Assembly: GCA_019915015.1 (NCBI GenBank)
Contig: JAHBBC010000028.1
Location: 372,001 to 436,000 of the forward strand
Length of the DNA stretch: 64,000 bases
Reading direction: 5' to 3'
DNA from: Auriscalpium vulgare
Lineage: Eukaryota > Basidiomycota > Agaricomycetes > Russulales > Auriscalpiaceae
Below, in pieces: positions 1 through 10,149 of this stretch. Numbering within the stretch: the first letter of the stretch is position 1; each line of letters begins with the position of its first letter. The position numbers were made by a program, and so were the translations under genes. The notes below the pieces were generated by a model. The model saw only the letters and a list, made by a program, of their open reading frames with translations, ran no database searches and had not been told where the DNA came from.

Positions 1-57
1 GACCATAGACCTACGCGCTCTCATTTCGACCTGCACCTCGCCGCTGCTCGAACCTAG

Positions 58-593
58 ATGCCGTCAGCAGAGACGCCAATTGCTCGTGAAGCTGATCATC
101 CTGATTTCGTACCGGGACTCATGGAGGACCCATGGGAGGTCCCCATTCCCAGGACTAGAGAGGAGTTGCGGGGTAAAGGGTTTTCTGAAGACGCCATCAA
201 CGAAGGCATGTACATATTCAGCAGACCCGTTACTCGCTGAAACACTGACATCATCTTCGGAACAAGTGCTATCCCAGGGTTACCCAGGGGAGGTTGGGTG
301 GGACAGACTGAGGGATGCCACTCAAAAGAGTCGGATGAAGGTAATATATCTTTGAAACGAATCTTGAACAATCTAGTTGATGGTGACACTCAACCCTCTT
401 ACAGATGGATGCGGAGCTCGATAAATTAGAGGAATCGCGCGTCGATCAAGAAGCACGCGAGAAACATGACGAGGAGACCGACCGAAGACTTATGAATCTG
501 ACAGCGCAGGTAAAAGAAACGGATGCCAAAATAGTGGAATTGTACAGGTCCCACGGCCAAACACTGCCATCGTGGTATAAGCCACAATTCTGA
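58..593 (+). CDS. B1: small family-B protein, partner gene of A1
   Basis: I do not recognise a known family. The first exon starts at ATG 58 and runs to about 210; it carries a conserved block, PIPRTREELRGKGFSEDAIN, followed by EGMYI. A middle exon (about 265-340) is read in another frame and contains EVGWDRLRDATQKS. The last exon begins after a TTACAG acceptor at about 404 and encodes an acidic coil (LDKLEESRVDQEAREKHDEE), then LMNLTAQVKETDAKIVELY, and ends LPSWYKPQF at 593. The exon 1-2 junction is unclear: the best phase agreement comes from the diverged copy B3. The gene faces A1 tail to tail, with 88 bp between stop codons. A nearly identical copy lies at 3952-4487, and related copies lie at 31766-32300, 33303-33836 and 54554-55043. 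Conservation of exon ends and stop across diverged copies suggests a real gene. Confidence 0.55.
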
Positions 594-681
594 TGCGTAC
601 ATATCTCATCCTAGTCGTGCTCCCAACATCCCATATATATACTTACATAGTGTACAAATGTCCGCACGCGTGCGTGGCGTG

Positions 682-2460
682 TCATGCAGAAACTTCATCT
701 GTCCCTTCATTGAAAAATGAAACGGAAGGCACGAACGCTGAAATAATTAGGTTCTGTTGCGCCACCCTTGCTTCCAGGGCCAGTATGTGACTGTCCCTGG
801 CAGAGACCTGCTCGTCATATTTGATGCGCAGTTGTCGGTATTTCGCCTCCCATTTGCTCGACCAAGCCTGGGAAGCAGCTGACTCTTCTTGCAGTAGCAC
901 AATTTTCTTATTCTTCTTCGCTACAGAAGCCAAACCTACGTACCGGAAATATGAGTACTGTTCGAGCCGCGGAGACTAAGGCAATCACACTCACCCCTTG
1001 CTATCGCTTCCGCATGCAGAACACTCGGCGCAATGCCACACGCGGCTCGCAGAGGCCACAGAGCCTCAACGATGCTTACAATACGCTCGGTGGCTGCAGG
1101 AGGTTGCATCTGTCAGCGGGTCATCGCAGGGTAGTGGTAGCTGGAGGACTAGCATACCTAGCACATGAGCAGCTTCCTTTGTGTATGACGCGGGTATTTG
1201 GAGATGTGGCCTAATGATTCGCAACTCGTCGTTACGTCGATCCCGCACTTGTTTCGATGCATCTCTGTTTTTATCAGCATCGCGTTTTCGCTCAGGCTTG
1301 CCACCTTTCTTGACCGGTGCGGCGACAGAGGGGACATCTGCAGCTGGTGCAACAGCAGCAGGCGATTCCATAGCTTTGACTGGCTCGGAACCTGCATGGC
1401 GTTGAACTACCGCCGGCGGCCCATCATTTTCCAGCCTAGTCTGACTGCTGCAGTCCATGCGCTGCCTCTTCCGGTCGCGCGAAGGCGAATTAGTTGCGCG
1501 ATCTCCACGCTGTAAAACGCCTACGGAATCGGCTGGAACTTCGGATGAATCTCGCCGCTTCCTTCTCCCAGTGACTGTAGGCGGCACTTGTTCGATCGCC
1601 TCGCCGTGGAACGATGGCTCGTAGCCGGTCGCCGGAGAAGGCACGAGATCGTGCGGACGCGCACTCCCGACAGAACAGGCAGCGTTGACGTTGTCCCTGT
1701 ACGAAGAGACGTGCGAAGATACCAAGGTCGTCGACAGGTACCGGCGAGAGGAGGCTGTCTCCGTTGTGGCGTGCCCAGAATGCAACGTAGCCGCACCGCT
1801 GTCCTGGTGCAAGAACTCGGACCTGGCAGGGAAGCCCAGGGAAGAGTGACCATCGTATGAGTAGAAAAAGGAAGCTGCGTGTGCTCTAGGGGATGAAGGG
1901 CCGGGATGTGCAACCAGCGCAGTGTCTGCCAGAGATGTTGTTGGCGAGAGCATCGATCCCAGGTTACGTCCGTGCTGTGCGATATCGAGGGGAGGCAGGG
2001 AAAGCTGTGTGCGAGGCCAATCTGTCATCAGATCGGGAAGCTGGTAGCGATCGTCTTGTAACAGAGGGAAAGTCGCAGCGAGACTGCTTGTGGGAGCACG
2101 CAAGACGTCCTGAGCGGCATCTGATCTGTTTTCAGACAACGTTGAGGATGAGCACGGTATGAGCGTAGAGTGATAGGGCTGACCGAGAAAGCGGAAGTCT
2201 ACTGCTCCCGGCGACAGGTTGCAGCGTAGCGTTTGCACCAGTCCAGCTGGCAGGTTCGTCTAGTCCATTGCGGTTAACAAGTGTCGTTTGCCCTCTGAAA
2301 CACGTCAGTACAATACGGAACAAGTCTGCTTGATGATGGCGCACTGAGTACGATATGTGCCATGGGTCGGCTCGAGTTGTGCACCTGAGAAGCCACCAAA
2401 GTCCGACTGTTGCGGTAGCGAGGAGGGCAGCAAGGATTCTTCTGTAAAAGAATGTGACAT
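682..2460 (-). CDS. A1: bHLH-like protein with C-terminal coiled coil
   Basis: The gene is read on the minus strand from ATG 2460 in five exons. Exon 1 encodes MSHSFTEESLLPSSL. Exon 2 (about 2280-2198) contains NGLDEPASWTGANAT. The long exon 3 (about 2140-1165) is Ser/Pro rich and disordered and ends in a basic stretch, KPERKRDADKNRDASKQ, followed by VRDRRNDELRIIRPHL, which resembles the basic region and first helix of a bHLH domain. Exon 4 (about 1108-1010) contains ERIVSIVEALWPLRA, a possible second helix. Exon 5 (about 932-682) encodes a charged coiled coil. The usual bHLH glutamate that contacts DNA is not evident. The likely role is a nuclear DNA-binding or dimerising protein; this is inference. 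The middle is nearly identical to A2 (29897-31672), but the coil exon is very different. B1 lies convergently just downstream. Confidence 0.6.
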
Positions 2461-2890
2461 AACAGAGCGGCGTCACTGTAGGGCTGGACGGTGAGGGGGG
2501 TTCTATGGCGCGGAGGTAGTGCAGAGGGGAAACCAGTGCATGTCATATACTTCGCAGTACAAAGCCGGTCGGGCTGACGTCGCTGCAAATGCCAACACAA
2601 GGCCCCGACTCCGTACCCTTCATTGCCGCAGAACAACGTGGTCGCCAGCAGTGATTAAAGCCCATTAAAATACTGCACGCATGTGTCGCGACGGCGAATA
2701 CAAGATATCTTGTCTAGCCGTACCTGGGTAGTACTGTAAGCATATGTCTTGGACAGGAATCTCGCGCTGGACGTACATCTACCAGTGAACGCACGGTCGC
2801 GGTGCGCTGCGCAATATTGCACAGCTGGAGCGCGCTTGGGACCTCGTACGAAAGCTTCAATCAAGATCGAAGAGTATTCCAGGCAAGGTT

Positions 2891-3340
2891 TCAAGAGGAT
2901 AAGAGCGGCAAAACAACAGATCCACGGCTGGCGAGGTGACGGAGTTTGAAGTCAACATGTTGTGTATGGCATCGGCATAGCAGCGACGATGGAGAATGGC
3001 GGTGCGGGTGTGTAGACATTGAGGTACTTGCGGAACGCGGTAATGGTGAGATGGAGGCGACGTGTAACGGTCTAAAGCAGAGGCGGGCGGGCACGATTTG
3101 CGAAATAAGCAGGCTCTGTTGCATCACCGTTGCTTGCAGGCCCAGTGATTGACTGTCTACTATGGCATTCACCGTTTTGCCTAGCTCATTGTACTCCCTG
3201 CGCAGTTGTCGGCATTCAGCCTGCCATTTCTTCAACTCAGCCTGGTCACTGGCAGCCGTTGACTCTTCTTGTCGTAACAATTTCTCTTCATTTGCTATCG
3301 CAATGGCAGCCAGGCTACATACTACAGACCAACGAGGCAA
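2891..3340 (-). pseudogene. Truncated A copy: coil exon only
   Basis: This stretch carries only the last-exon coil of gene A (residues such as EEKLLRQEESTAASDQAELK and KWQAECRQLRREYNE), with no exons 1-4 upstream of it. It matches the copy at 32920-33209. After SLLISQIVPA it diverges and runs into sequence that resembles the upstream flank of the full A genes; the equivalent place near 29303-29545 is also on the far side of A2. A small codon-level insertion (NAIVDSQ against NAIDSQ) is seen. It is probably a recombination remnant and not a functional gene. Confidence 0.6.
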
Positions 3341-3389
3341 TCATTAGGGAGCAATTAATGCGAGTAGGGGCATCGCAGGCCATTTTGTA

Positions 3390-3895
3390 GCGACACACGA
3401 CGCCGTTGGCCAAGGCGCGTCGCGGCGTCGGCAGTGTCTCGGGCCGGGAACTGAAAAAGGAAATCGAGCAGTGGGTGGGCTTACCCTCCAGTCGCTTGTC
3501 AGGCTCTCACCGCCGCCGTTCAGCCTCTACTCTCCGGAGTCATATAGTCAAAACCATTCGGTCCGATGATTCCACGCAGTCTCTCGCGTTACCATCATGC
3601 TGAGCGAGACGAAGCGATCTCAATTCTTCCGGCCGTCGTCTTTTATCTCGTGTCTCCAACTAATTGTTCTTGGATACTGGGAACTTGGCAACATTTGTCA
3701 AGCGCATGTCATCTGGCGACCTCCGTTTATTGTCTTTCAGTCGCAACGTCGTAGCGATTTGCTTGGAGTCAGGTCAGCAGCGTGCATAGCACTGCTCGCT
3801 GGTTCATAAAGTCCACCATCCGGAACCACGTCCCACATTGACCCCCCTCATAGTAAGTTTCTGAACGTGTGTTATTATCGGTTATTGCTAACGTG
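3390..3895. repeat. Spacer upstream of B, repeated
   Basis: The spacer between the A-coil fragment and the B start recurs in reverse complement at about 32385-32870 and, more diverged, at about 33900-34250. The segment around 3885-3955 is the same as window positions 1-60, so the window begins inside another copy of this unit. No convincing gene is present; the short open frames are copies of each other with no codon-level features. It probably holds the B promoter. Confidence 0.7.
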
Positions 3896-3951
3896 ACCAT
3901 AGACCTACGCGCTCTCATTTCGACCTGCACCTCGCCGCTGCTCGAACCTAG

Positions 3952-4487
3952 ATGCCGTCAGCAGAGACGCCAATTGCTCGTGAAGCTGATCATCCTGATT
4001 TCGTACCGGGACTCATGGAGGACCCATGGGAGGTCCCCATTCCCAGGACTAGAGAGGAGTTGCGGGGTAAAGGGTTTTCTGAAGACGCCATCAACGAAGG
4101 CATGTACATATTCAGCAGACCCGCTACTCGCTGAAACACTGACATCATCTTCGGAACAAGTGCTATCCCAGGGTTACCCAGGGGAGGTTGGGTGGGACAG
4201 ACTGAGGGATGCCACTCAAAAGAGTCGGATGAAGGTAATCTATCTTTGAAACGAATCTTGAACAATCTAGTTGATGGTGACACTCGACCCTCTTACAGAT
4301 GGATGCGGAGCTCGATAAATTAGAGGAATCGCGCGTCGATCAAGAAGCACGCGAGAAACATGACGAGGAGACCGACCGAAGACTTATGAATCTGACAGCG
4401 CAGGTAAAAGAAACGGATGCCAAAATAGTGGAATTGTACAGGTCCCACGGCCAAACACTGCCATCGTGGTATAAGCCACAATTCTGA
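3952..4487 (+). CDS. B1': near-identical second copy of B1
   Basis: It has the same exon layout as B1, with only a handful of base differences over about 600 bp visible by eye (for example position 230 against 4124, 347 against 4240). The first exon is at 3952-4104, and the last exon starts after the acceptor at about 4298 and ends YKPQF at 4487. Similarity continues past the stop to about 4542 and then ends, where unrelated sequence leading to the MFS gene begins. Unlike B1 it has no A gene facing it on its 3' side, so this copy is orphaned. The lack of drift implies a recent duplication or ongoing gene conversion. Confidence 0.55.
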
Positions 4488-4706
4488 TGCGTACATATCG
4501 TATCATCCTAGTCTTGCTCCCAACATCCCATATATATACTGTAGTGATTACTAAGTCTGAGCGGGAGCCAATATGACGAGTTTGGAATCACAAGAAGATG
4601 AAGTCACATATATACTCGAGACCAGATAGCTACAGTGTGGATCCGAAGTGGTACAATCAAATTTGAAGTAAATCCAGTGGCCATAGGCATGGACATGCCA
4701 AGGCAT

Positions 4707-7598
4707 CTATGCGACCGACTCGAGCTCGAGCGCCGGTGATTGGGGCACGCTTGACTTGATCGGATCCTTCTCCAAGTCCAGCACGCCAACAGCTGGCGTG
4801 ACGTCTCCGCTGCCTCCTGCGTCTGACACTGATGCTACCCGCTGTGCTGCATGCACGATGGACCGCTTGAGTGTGTACTTCTTGAGGAATAATACTACGC
4901 GCGTCGTGAGACGGGGTTACAAAAAATGGAAAACAACGAGATACCAAGGAAGAAACACATCACTATGAGCGGTGTGTCGACTATCCATATCGTGGATATG
5001 CTCTTGGTGTAGGCATGCATGACTTGTTGGCGGAGTTCCGGCGGCTAAGAATTACCCGTCAGTTTCATGTCTACCATGTGCTCAGATACGAACCTCGATG
5101 TTCTTGAGCTGGCGAATGCTATCTGCGAGTCCACCGCTCGATGCGGAAATCGACAGGTTCGGGAGTTTTGCGGTGCGCCTGCGCAGTTCCTAAAAAATAC
5201 CGTCATGAGAACGAAGACCACCACTGCCAACACGCGGAACACGCACCGAAGACCAAATTGCTTGTCCTATCGACACGCCCACTGTCGATCCAATGGTCCT
5301 TTACAGAGTTTGAACAAGCGAAGCGATGACTCGACGGAAAGGGAAGCGTGCCTCATTAGCCCCAAGCTACCCGTGGTCGTGGCCATATCTTTCAGCGGCA
5401 TTGCCGCCTGCAGCCCCACAAGCGGCACCTGGAACAAGCCACCGAGACCGAGGCCTGCAATGAGGGGGTATATCTCTTGTACCGCCCTACGTTTGTGAAT
5501 GGTGAACATCGCTTCGCCACATAGCATATTGAAAGAACCTACACGGAGGATTTTTCGTCGAGCAGGATGAGAAAGCCATACCCGATCGCCATGAAAAACT
5601 AAATTAACGGTCGGACACTGTCAAATGCAAATGAGGGGGGAATTAACACACGTAGGAGGCCCATATGGGTGGCCTAAAGTCGCCTATCGGGGCCACGAGC
5701 AATCCGGTGAAAGCAGCCATCACCGACGAGCCCAACGAGAACGGCAGCATCCTGTAACACGTGCCGTCATTCAGGCCATGCACAAGGAGCAGATCCGTCG
5801 GATGATTGTGCGTACTTTATCCCCGCCTTGGTTGCAGACGCACCGAGAACCTGGTAATACACCGGAAGGTAAAACGCGCCTAGAATGTGTAAGAGATGAA
5901 AGAAGTGAGAGTCAGGGGATCCCGCACCAGTGAAGAAGGTGAATGCGTGGAAGAACGACGTGGTAAGAATGAGCGCAGTTGTGCGTGTCTGAAGGTCATG
6001 GTAATTATGTGTATCAGAACAGGTCAGGGGAATCCATGGGCAGCTAGCACACACCTTGAAGATCCGCGGAGGAATGATTGGTGACTTTGTAGTCTGGCCT
6101 TCCCATACTGCCGCAGAAATTAGCAAAACACCGCCTACCGCGAGCAGCGCAATCGTTGCCGGAGCATCCCCTGCGCGGACGTCAGCACCACCATGTAAGA
6201 TTTTTCTGCAGGGAGAGCTCACAGCTGTTTTCGCTCTGGTTGAACCCGATGAGCAGGCACACGACGCCGACAATGAGCAGGAACAGCCCGATGAAGTCGA
6301 ACTCCTTCACGTGCTCCCGCAGGGTCTTGCCATGGTGTGGGTTGAGATGCAGAGAGAAGAGAAGTAGAACGACGGCGATTCCACCTGTGGGGCTGCGCAT
6401 GTCCGTTAGCGTGGAAAGGAGGGCAAGAATGAATAGAAGGCGGAGAGAGGCTTACAGGTTTACCCAAAAGCACCTGTTGCGCGGAGGGCGGTTAGGTCGC
6501 GTGTATGTGGAGGAAGGGGCACAGTAGCTCACCAGCGCCAAGAGACATGATCCGTGAACACCTATGGAAAATGATAACTTAGAGGATAGAAATGAGGCGC
6601 ATCATTTATATCTAGCATACGCACCCCTCCGATAAGCGGTCCGACAATTCTGTCCGGAAGTCGGTATTAGTGCATCTGCTGTAGTGTAGGACGAACTTAC
6701 GACGCGATTCCCCACGTAGACCCTATGAAGCCGCCCATTTTGCCACGCCTGCATATCGATCAATCTCCATTCCCTTGCTTCCTTGGCACAGCGCAGGATA
6801 CGCACTTTTCGAGAGGGATAATGTCGCTCATGACAATCTGAGTTATCTGCAATATTCCTGCATTGCAAAAATTACTTAATGATTATTGAAGGATTAGACG
6901 GATTGCGCACCACCACCACCGATTCCTTGTACTGCTCGTGCGATGATCAGCCAGGTCATGCTTTGAGCGGCGCCGCACAACGCTGAGCCAATCTGCAATT
7001 CAACGATCATCGTCAACTAGCATTCAGAAACGCGGCGAATGATAGGGCTCACGAGGAAGACAAGGATGACAGGGAACAAGACGAGCTTTCTCCCAATTAT
7101 GTCCGCAAGTTTGCCATACAGCGGCATGAGAGACGCCGCAGCCAATAGGTAAGCGCTGCGCTGCCGACGTCAATCTACGGTTTTACTAAGCAAGCAAAGG
7201 CCCACCTCCCAACCCATGAGTAGTTTTTGCCACCGCCAAGCTCGGAAACAATCGTTGGTAGCGCTGTGGCGACGCTGCGTAGATATAACGGTAAGGCTTA
7301 AGCGCCATATTGGAGTCATCATCGCAGACAACTGACATCGTCTGGTCCAAAGCCGCCTGTAGGAAAACTCGCTCGAGGAAGTTGACTATCACTATGCGCG
7401 GGGACAACGTACCAGGAACGTTGTAAGCATAAGCGCAAAGAACACAAGAGGAAGGTTGTTGTGCGGCAGAATATGCTCCTCGTCTGCGAGGTTCAGACCC
7501 GATCGCACAGGCGCAGGCTCTACTGCAGATGCTGGCTCCTTGATATCAAGGCCATCCGTGACCAAGTCCTTCTCTGCGCTCCGGGACCTCGAAGACAT
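4707..7598 (-). CDS. MFS drug:H+ antiporter, DHA2 (14-TM) type
   Basis: Major facilitator exporter, probably in the plasma or vacuolar membrane, moving small molecules against proton influx. ATG at 7598 gives an N-terminal tail (LNLADEEHILPHNN) leading into TM1. About fifteen short introns are needed, and frames join cleanly throughout: ALDQT (about 7345) spliced to VATALPTIVSELGGGKNYSW, LYGKLADIIGRK (motif A, about 7100), IARAVQGIGGGG (about 6910), GGFIGSTWGIAS then VGPLIGG (antiporter motif C), DHVSWRW, PTGGIAVVLLLFSLHL, EFDFIGLFLLIVGVVCLLI, GAFYLPVYYQVLGASATKAG and AGLGLGGLFQVPLVGLQAAM. It ends in a hydrophilic tail at the TAG at 4707. No stop interrupts the spliced reading, so it looks functional. 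The substrate cannot be read from sequence. It lies just beyond the left repeat arm. Confidence 0.85.
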
Positions 7599-8369
7599 CG
7601 TCGGACTCGACGCGCGGAGCGAGTGAAAGGGAAACAGAACAGAGCTTCATGGTAAAATACTGCACTCAGTGTCACGGGGTGTCGTGCTCGAGCTCCGTAT
7701 GAAGCTCACTTGCTGCGGCAAGATGTTTCCGATGACTCGAAGGGGAAAAAAAGACGTAACTGGAGAAGATCGGTCGCCTAGTAAGCCGATTGCTCACGGC
7801 AGGCACGGCCGAGCTCGGTGGCTACTTTTTTTTTTAAGAAGCGCGAGATGCGACAAGTACTAAGTACTTGATGCGACGTGCATGACAATTTACTCTATGA
7901 ATGTAGATGAGAATTTAGCTTATACAGCCACAAAGGACATGAATCAAGGACTGACGCTAGTGCTAAGTTTGTGCTACATAAGTGTGGTCGCACCGCCGTC
8001 GGTAAACAAGTGGCGGTCCGAGTCGCCGGCCGGCCGGGCGCTGACTCGGTTGTCGGGCCGGCCGAGCCGCCTCCGAATCCGACTTGTACGGGCAAGTTGA
8101 AGAAGGTTGAAGAGTTCCGCCTATCCTACCGTCTCAAGGATCGCACATGAGCAGGACCCAAGGCCTAAGCAATCACGCGCCGCGGTATCATGCAAGGTCA
8201 AACTCCCATGTACCTTCTCTTACAAGGCTTGGCTAGCGTTCGTACTGCACAGCTGTCAGCGATGATGCAATGACGCGGACTCGGAAGCAACTGCGGCCTG
8301 AATACTACTGGCAACCCGACGGTCCCTTTCTGGCCTCCTATGAACTCAACCTCCTCCAACTTACCATCA

Positions 8370-9840
8370 TGGCGACTCAGAAAGTGATCATCATTGGCGC
8401 AGGTATCGCGGGCCCAGTTCTGGGTATCTTCCTCAAACTCAACGGCTTCAACCCGGTCATCTACGAACGCTTGGATGGCGTCACAGAGGCAGGGCTTAGT
8501 CTGGTGTACATCCAATTTCCCCTGTCCGCCAGCCCCATCTCATGAACAAGGTAGTCTGCAGCCCAATGGGCTCCGCGTCCTCTCCGAAATCCCTCATTTC
8601 ATAGACACACTTCCGGGGTGCACTCTCAAGCGATTCAATGCATACTCTGTCGTGCCCACAGATGTGGGTCTTCTCGGCACATCCGATATTCCTGCACGCA
8701 TGCCCGCCGCTATTGGCTTCGGCATGCACGCCGTCCCGCGTACGGCGTTCCACCGCGCAATCATATCCGCCGCGCAAGCCCACGGCGTGGACGTGCATTG
8801 GGGGCACTCGCTTTGCGGGCTTGAGCAAACGGACGGAGGCGTGCTCGTGCGCTTCGCGAACGGCAACTCGGATATGGGCGCAATGGTGGTCGGGTGCGAT
8901 GGGCTGCATAGCGCAACGCGCGTGGCGTTGTTCGGGAAGCACAAGCCGGACTTCCTTGGGTTGACGCAGGTGCGTCCCCTGTTGCTCTTTGCCCAGGAAG
9001 AGAGACTCATCACCGTGCATGCAGACGGGTGGAATATCCCCGACACCACCGGAGCTCGCAGACGAAGTGGCATTGACAAACGTCTACGGAGACGGCACGC
9101 ATATGATCTCGTATCCAATTTCCGAGACGCACTCGTCCTGGGCGTAAGCAGGCATCCACGATCCTTGTCTTTCTTTCGCTCATAATGGTGGGCCCGACAG
9201 CGTGACGCTCAGCGAAGAGGAGCACAAGGAAACGTGGCGCGCGATGGACGAAGAGAAACAGGCTGCATTCAGGCAGTCGCACTTCGCCCGGTGGGAGCAC
9301 GGCTTCGGCGCGCTTGTTACCAACGCGGACAAAATTGTCAAGGCAACCCCTTCATTTGCTCGAGCGTCGACCCCATTGTCATACTTATGCGTCCCGGCAG
9401 TACGGCTTGTATGACCGCCCCGCACTGCAGACATGGCACAAGGGCCGCGTCGTCTTACTCGGAGACGCTGCCCACCCCACTAGTCCTGTGAGCTCAATCT
9501 AGCTCACGTTTCTTCATTATCACCTCACTGAGCGTCCGCCTAGCACCTTGGTCAAGGCGCCAACCAGGCCTTTGAAGATGCGCATCTTCTCGTCAGCCTA
9601 CTGGCTGAAAATCGCGCCAGTACGCTTGATACTGCGATGCTTGTTGAGATTTTCGCCACCTACGAAAAGGCGCGTATCCCCAAGTCCGCTGCGGCGGTGG
9701 CAGGCGCACGCAAGCAGGGATCTGCGCGCGTAGTGCGCGGTGAAGTGGGTTGTAAGATGAGGAATGATGCGATCAGGGAGGTCATGAAGAGCGATGAGAA
9801 TATGGGCGCTGCGTACGGGCATTTGTACGAAAAGAAGTAG
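8370..9840 (+). CDS. FAD-dependent monooxygenase, salicylate-hydroxylase-like
   Basis: Flavoprotein aromatic hydroxylase family. The N-terminus has the Rossmann motif VIIIGAGIAGPVLGIFLKLN, followed by the acidic end of strand 2 (VIYER). Exon 1 is 8370-8505 and the intron 8506-8554 restores GLSLVLQPNGLRVL. A DG-type motif, VVGCDGLHSATR, lies near 8890-8925. The second FAD motif, GRVVLLGDAAHPTSP (about 9447-9485), is spliced to HLGQGANQAFEDA. It ends at TAG 9840. An in-frame ATG at 8270 exists, but the fold starts at 8370. The intron before YGLYDRP (about 9345-9400) fits the family best if it uses a GC donor after IVK; a GT donor three codons earlier is possible. The substrate is unknown; the neighbours (exporter, sugar permease) do not define a pathway. 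Confidence 0.88.
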
Positions 9841-10149
9841 AGATGCATGACGTGTTCGAACTTTATCAAATCGAACTTCAACTGGTTATTGGCACTCAAC
9901 GTTCAGGATGTAGCTGGGCTGCCAAGCATTCCAGCCTAATGCCTTCTGCGCTTTGTATCTCGCACAGATAAACAAATAAAGGCAATATTGTTAGGTTCGA
10001 CGGCAAGAATACAGCTACGAGCCAGCTAAACGGCGCGGGTTCTTCCGAGCAGCTATACAGCTGTTGTCACGGTGGCTGTCACAGTCACTCGTCCCACCGT
10101 CGCCGTCGTCGACAAGTCCCTCACGTCGTCGACGTTCAAAAACACCACG

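Larger units (their letters stand above)
1..4542. repeat. Left arm of a large inverted duplication
   Basis: Most of this segment is found in reverse complement at about 29.3-34.25 kb. Positions 682-2950 correspond to about 29470-31672 reversed, and 3080-4490 correspond to about 31770-33160 reversed. The order of sub-blocks differs slightly: the small 'A coil - spacer - B' unit sits on different sides of the full A gene. This points to tandem duplication inside the arm as well as inversion. The similarity stops near 4542. Confidence 0.75.

Noticed and set aside
58..2460. A/B pair as the homeodomain mating-type (HD1/HD2) locus
   Set aside because: The genes converge instead of diverge, and there is no WFxxxR homeodomain helix 3; A has a bHLH-like region.
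8000..8070. GC-rich palindromic stretch (CCGGCCGGCCGGG...GGGCCGGCCG) before the monooxygenase
   Set aside because: An imperfect hairpin is possible, but nothing ties it to a terminator or binding site; likely simple GC-rich sequence.
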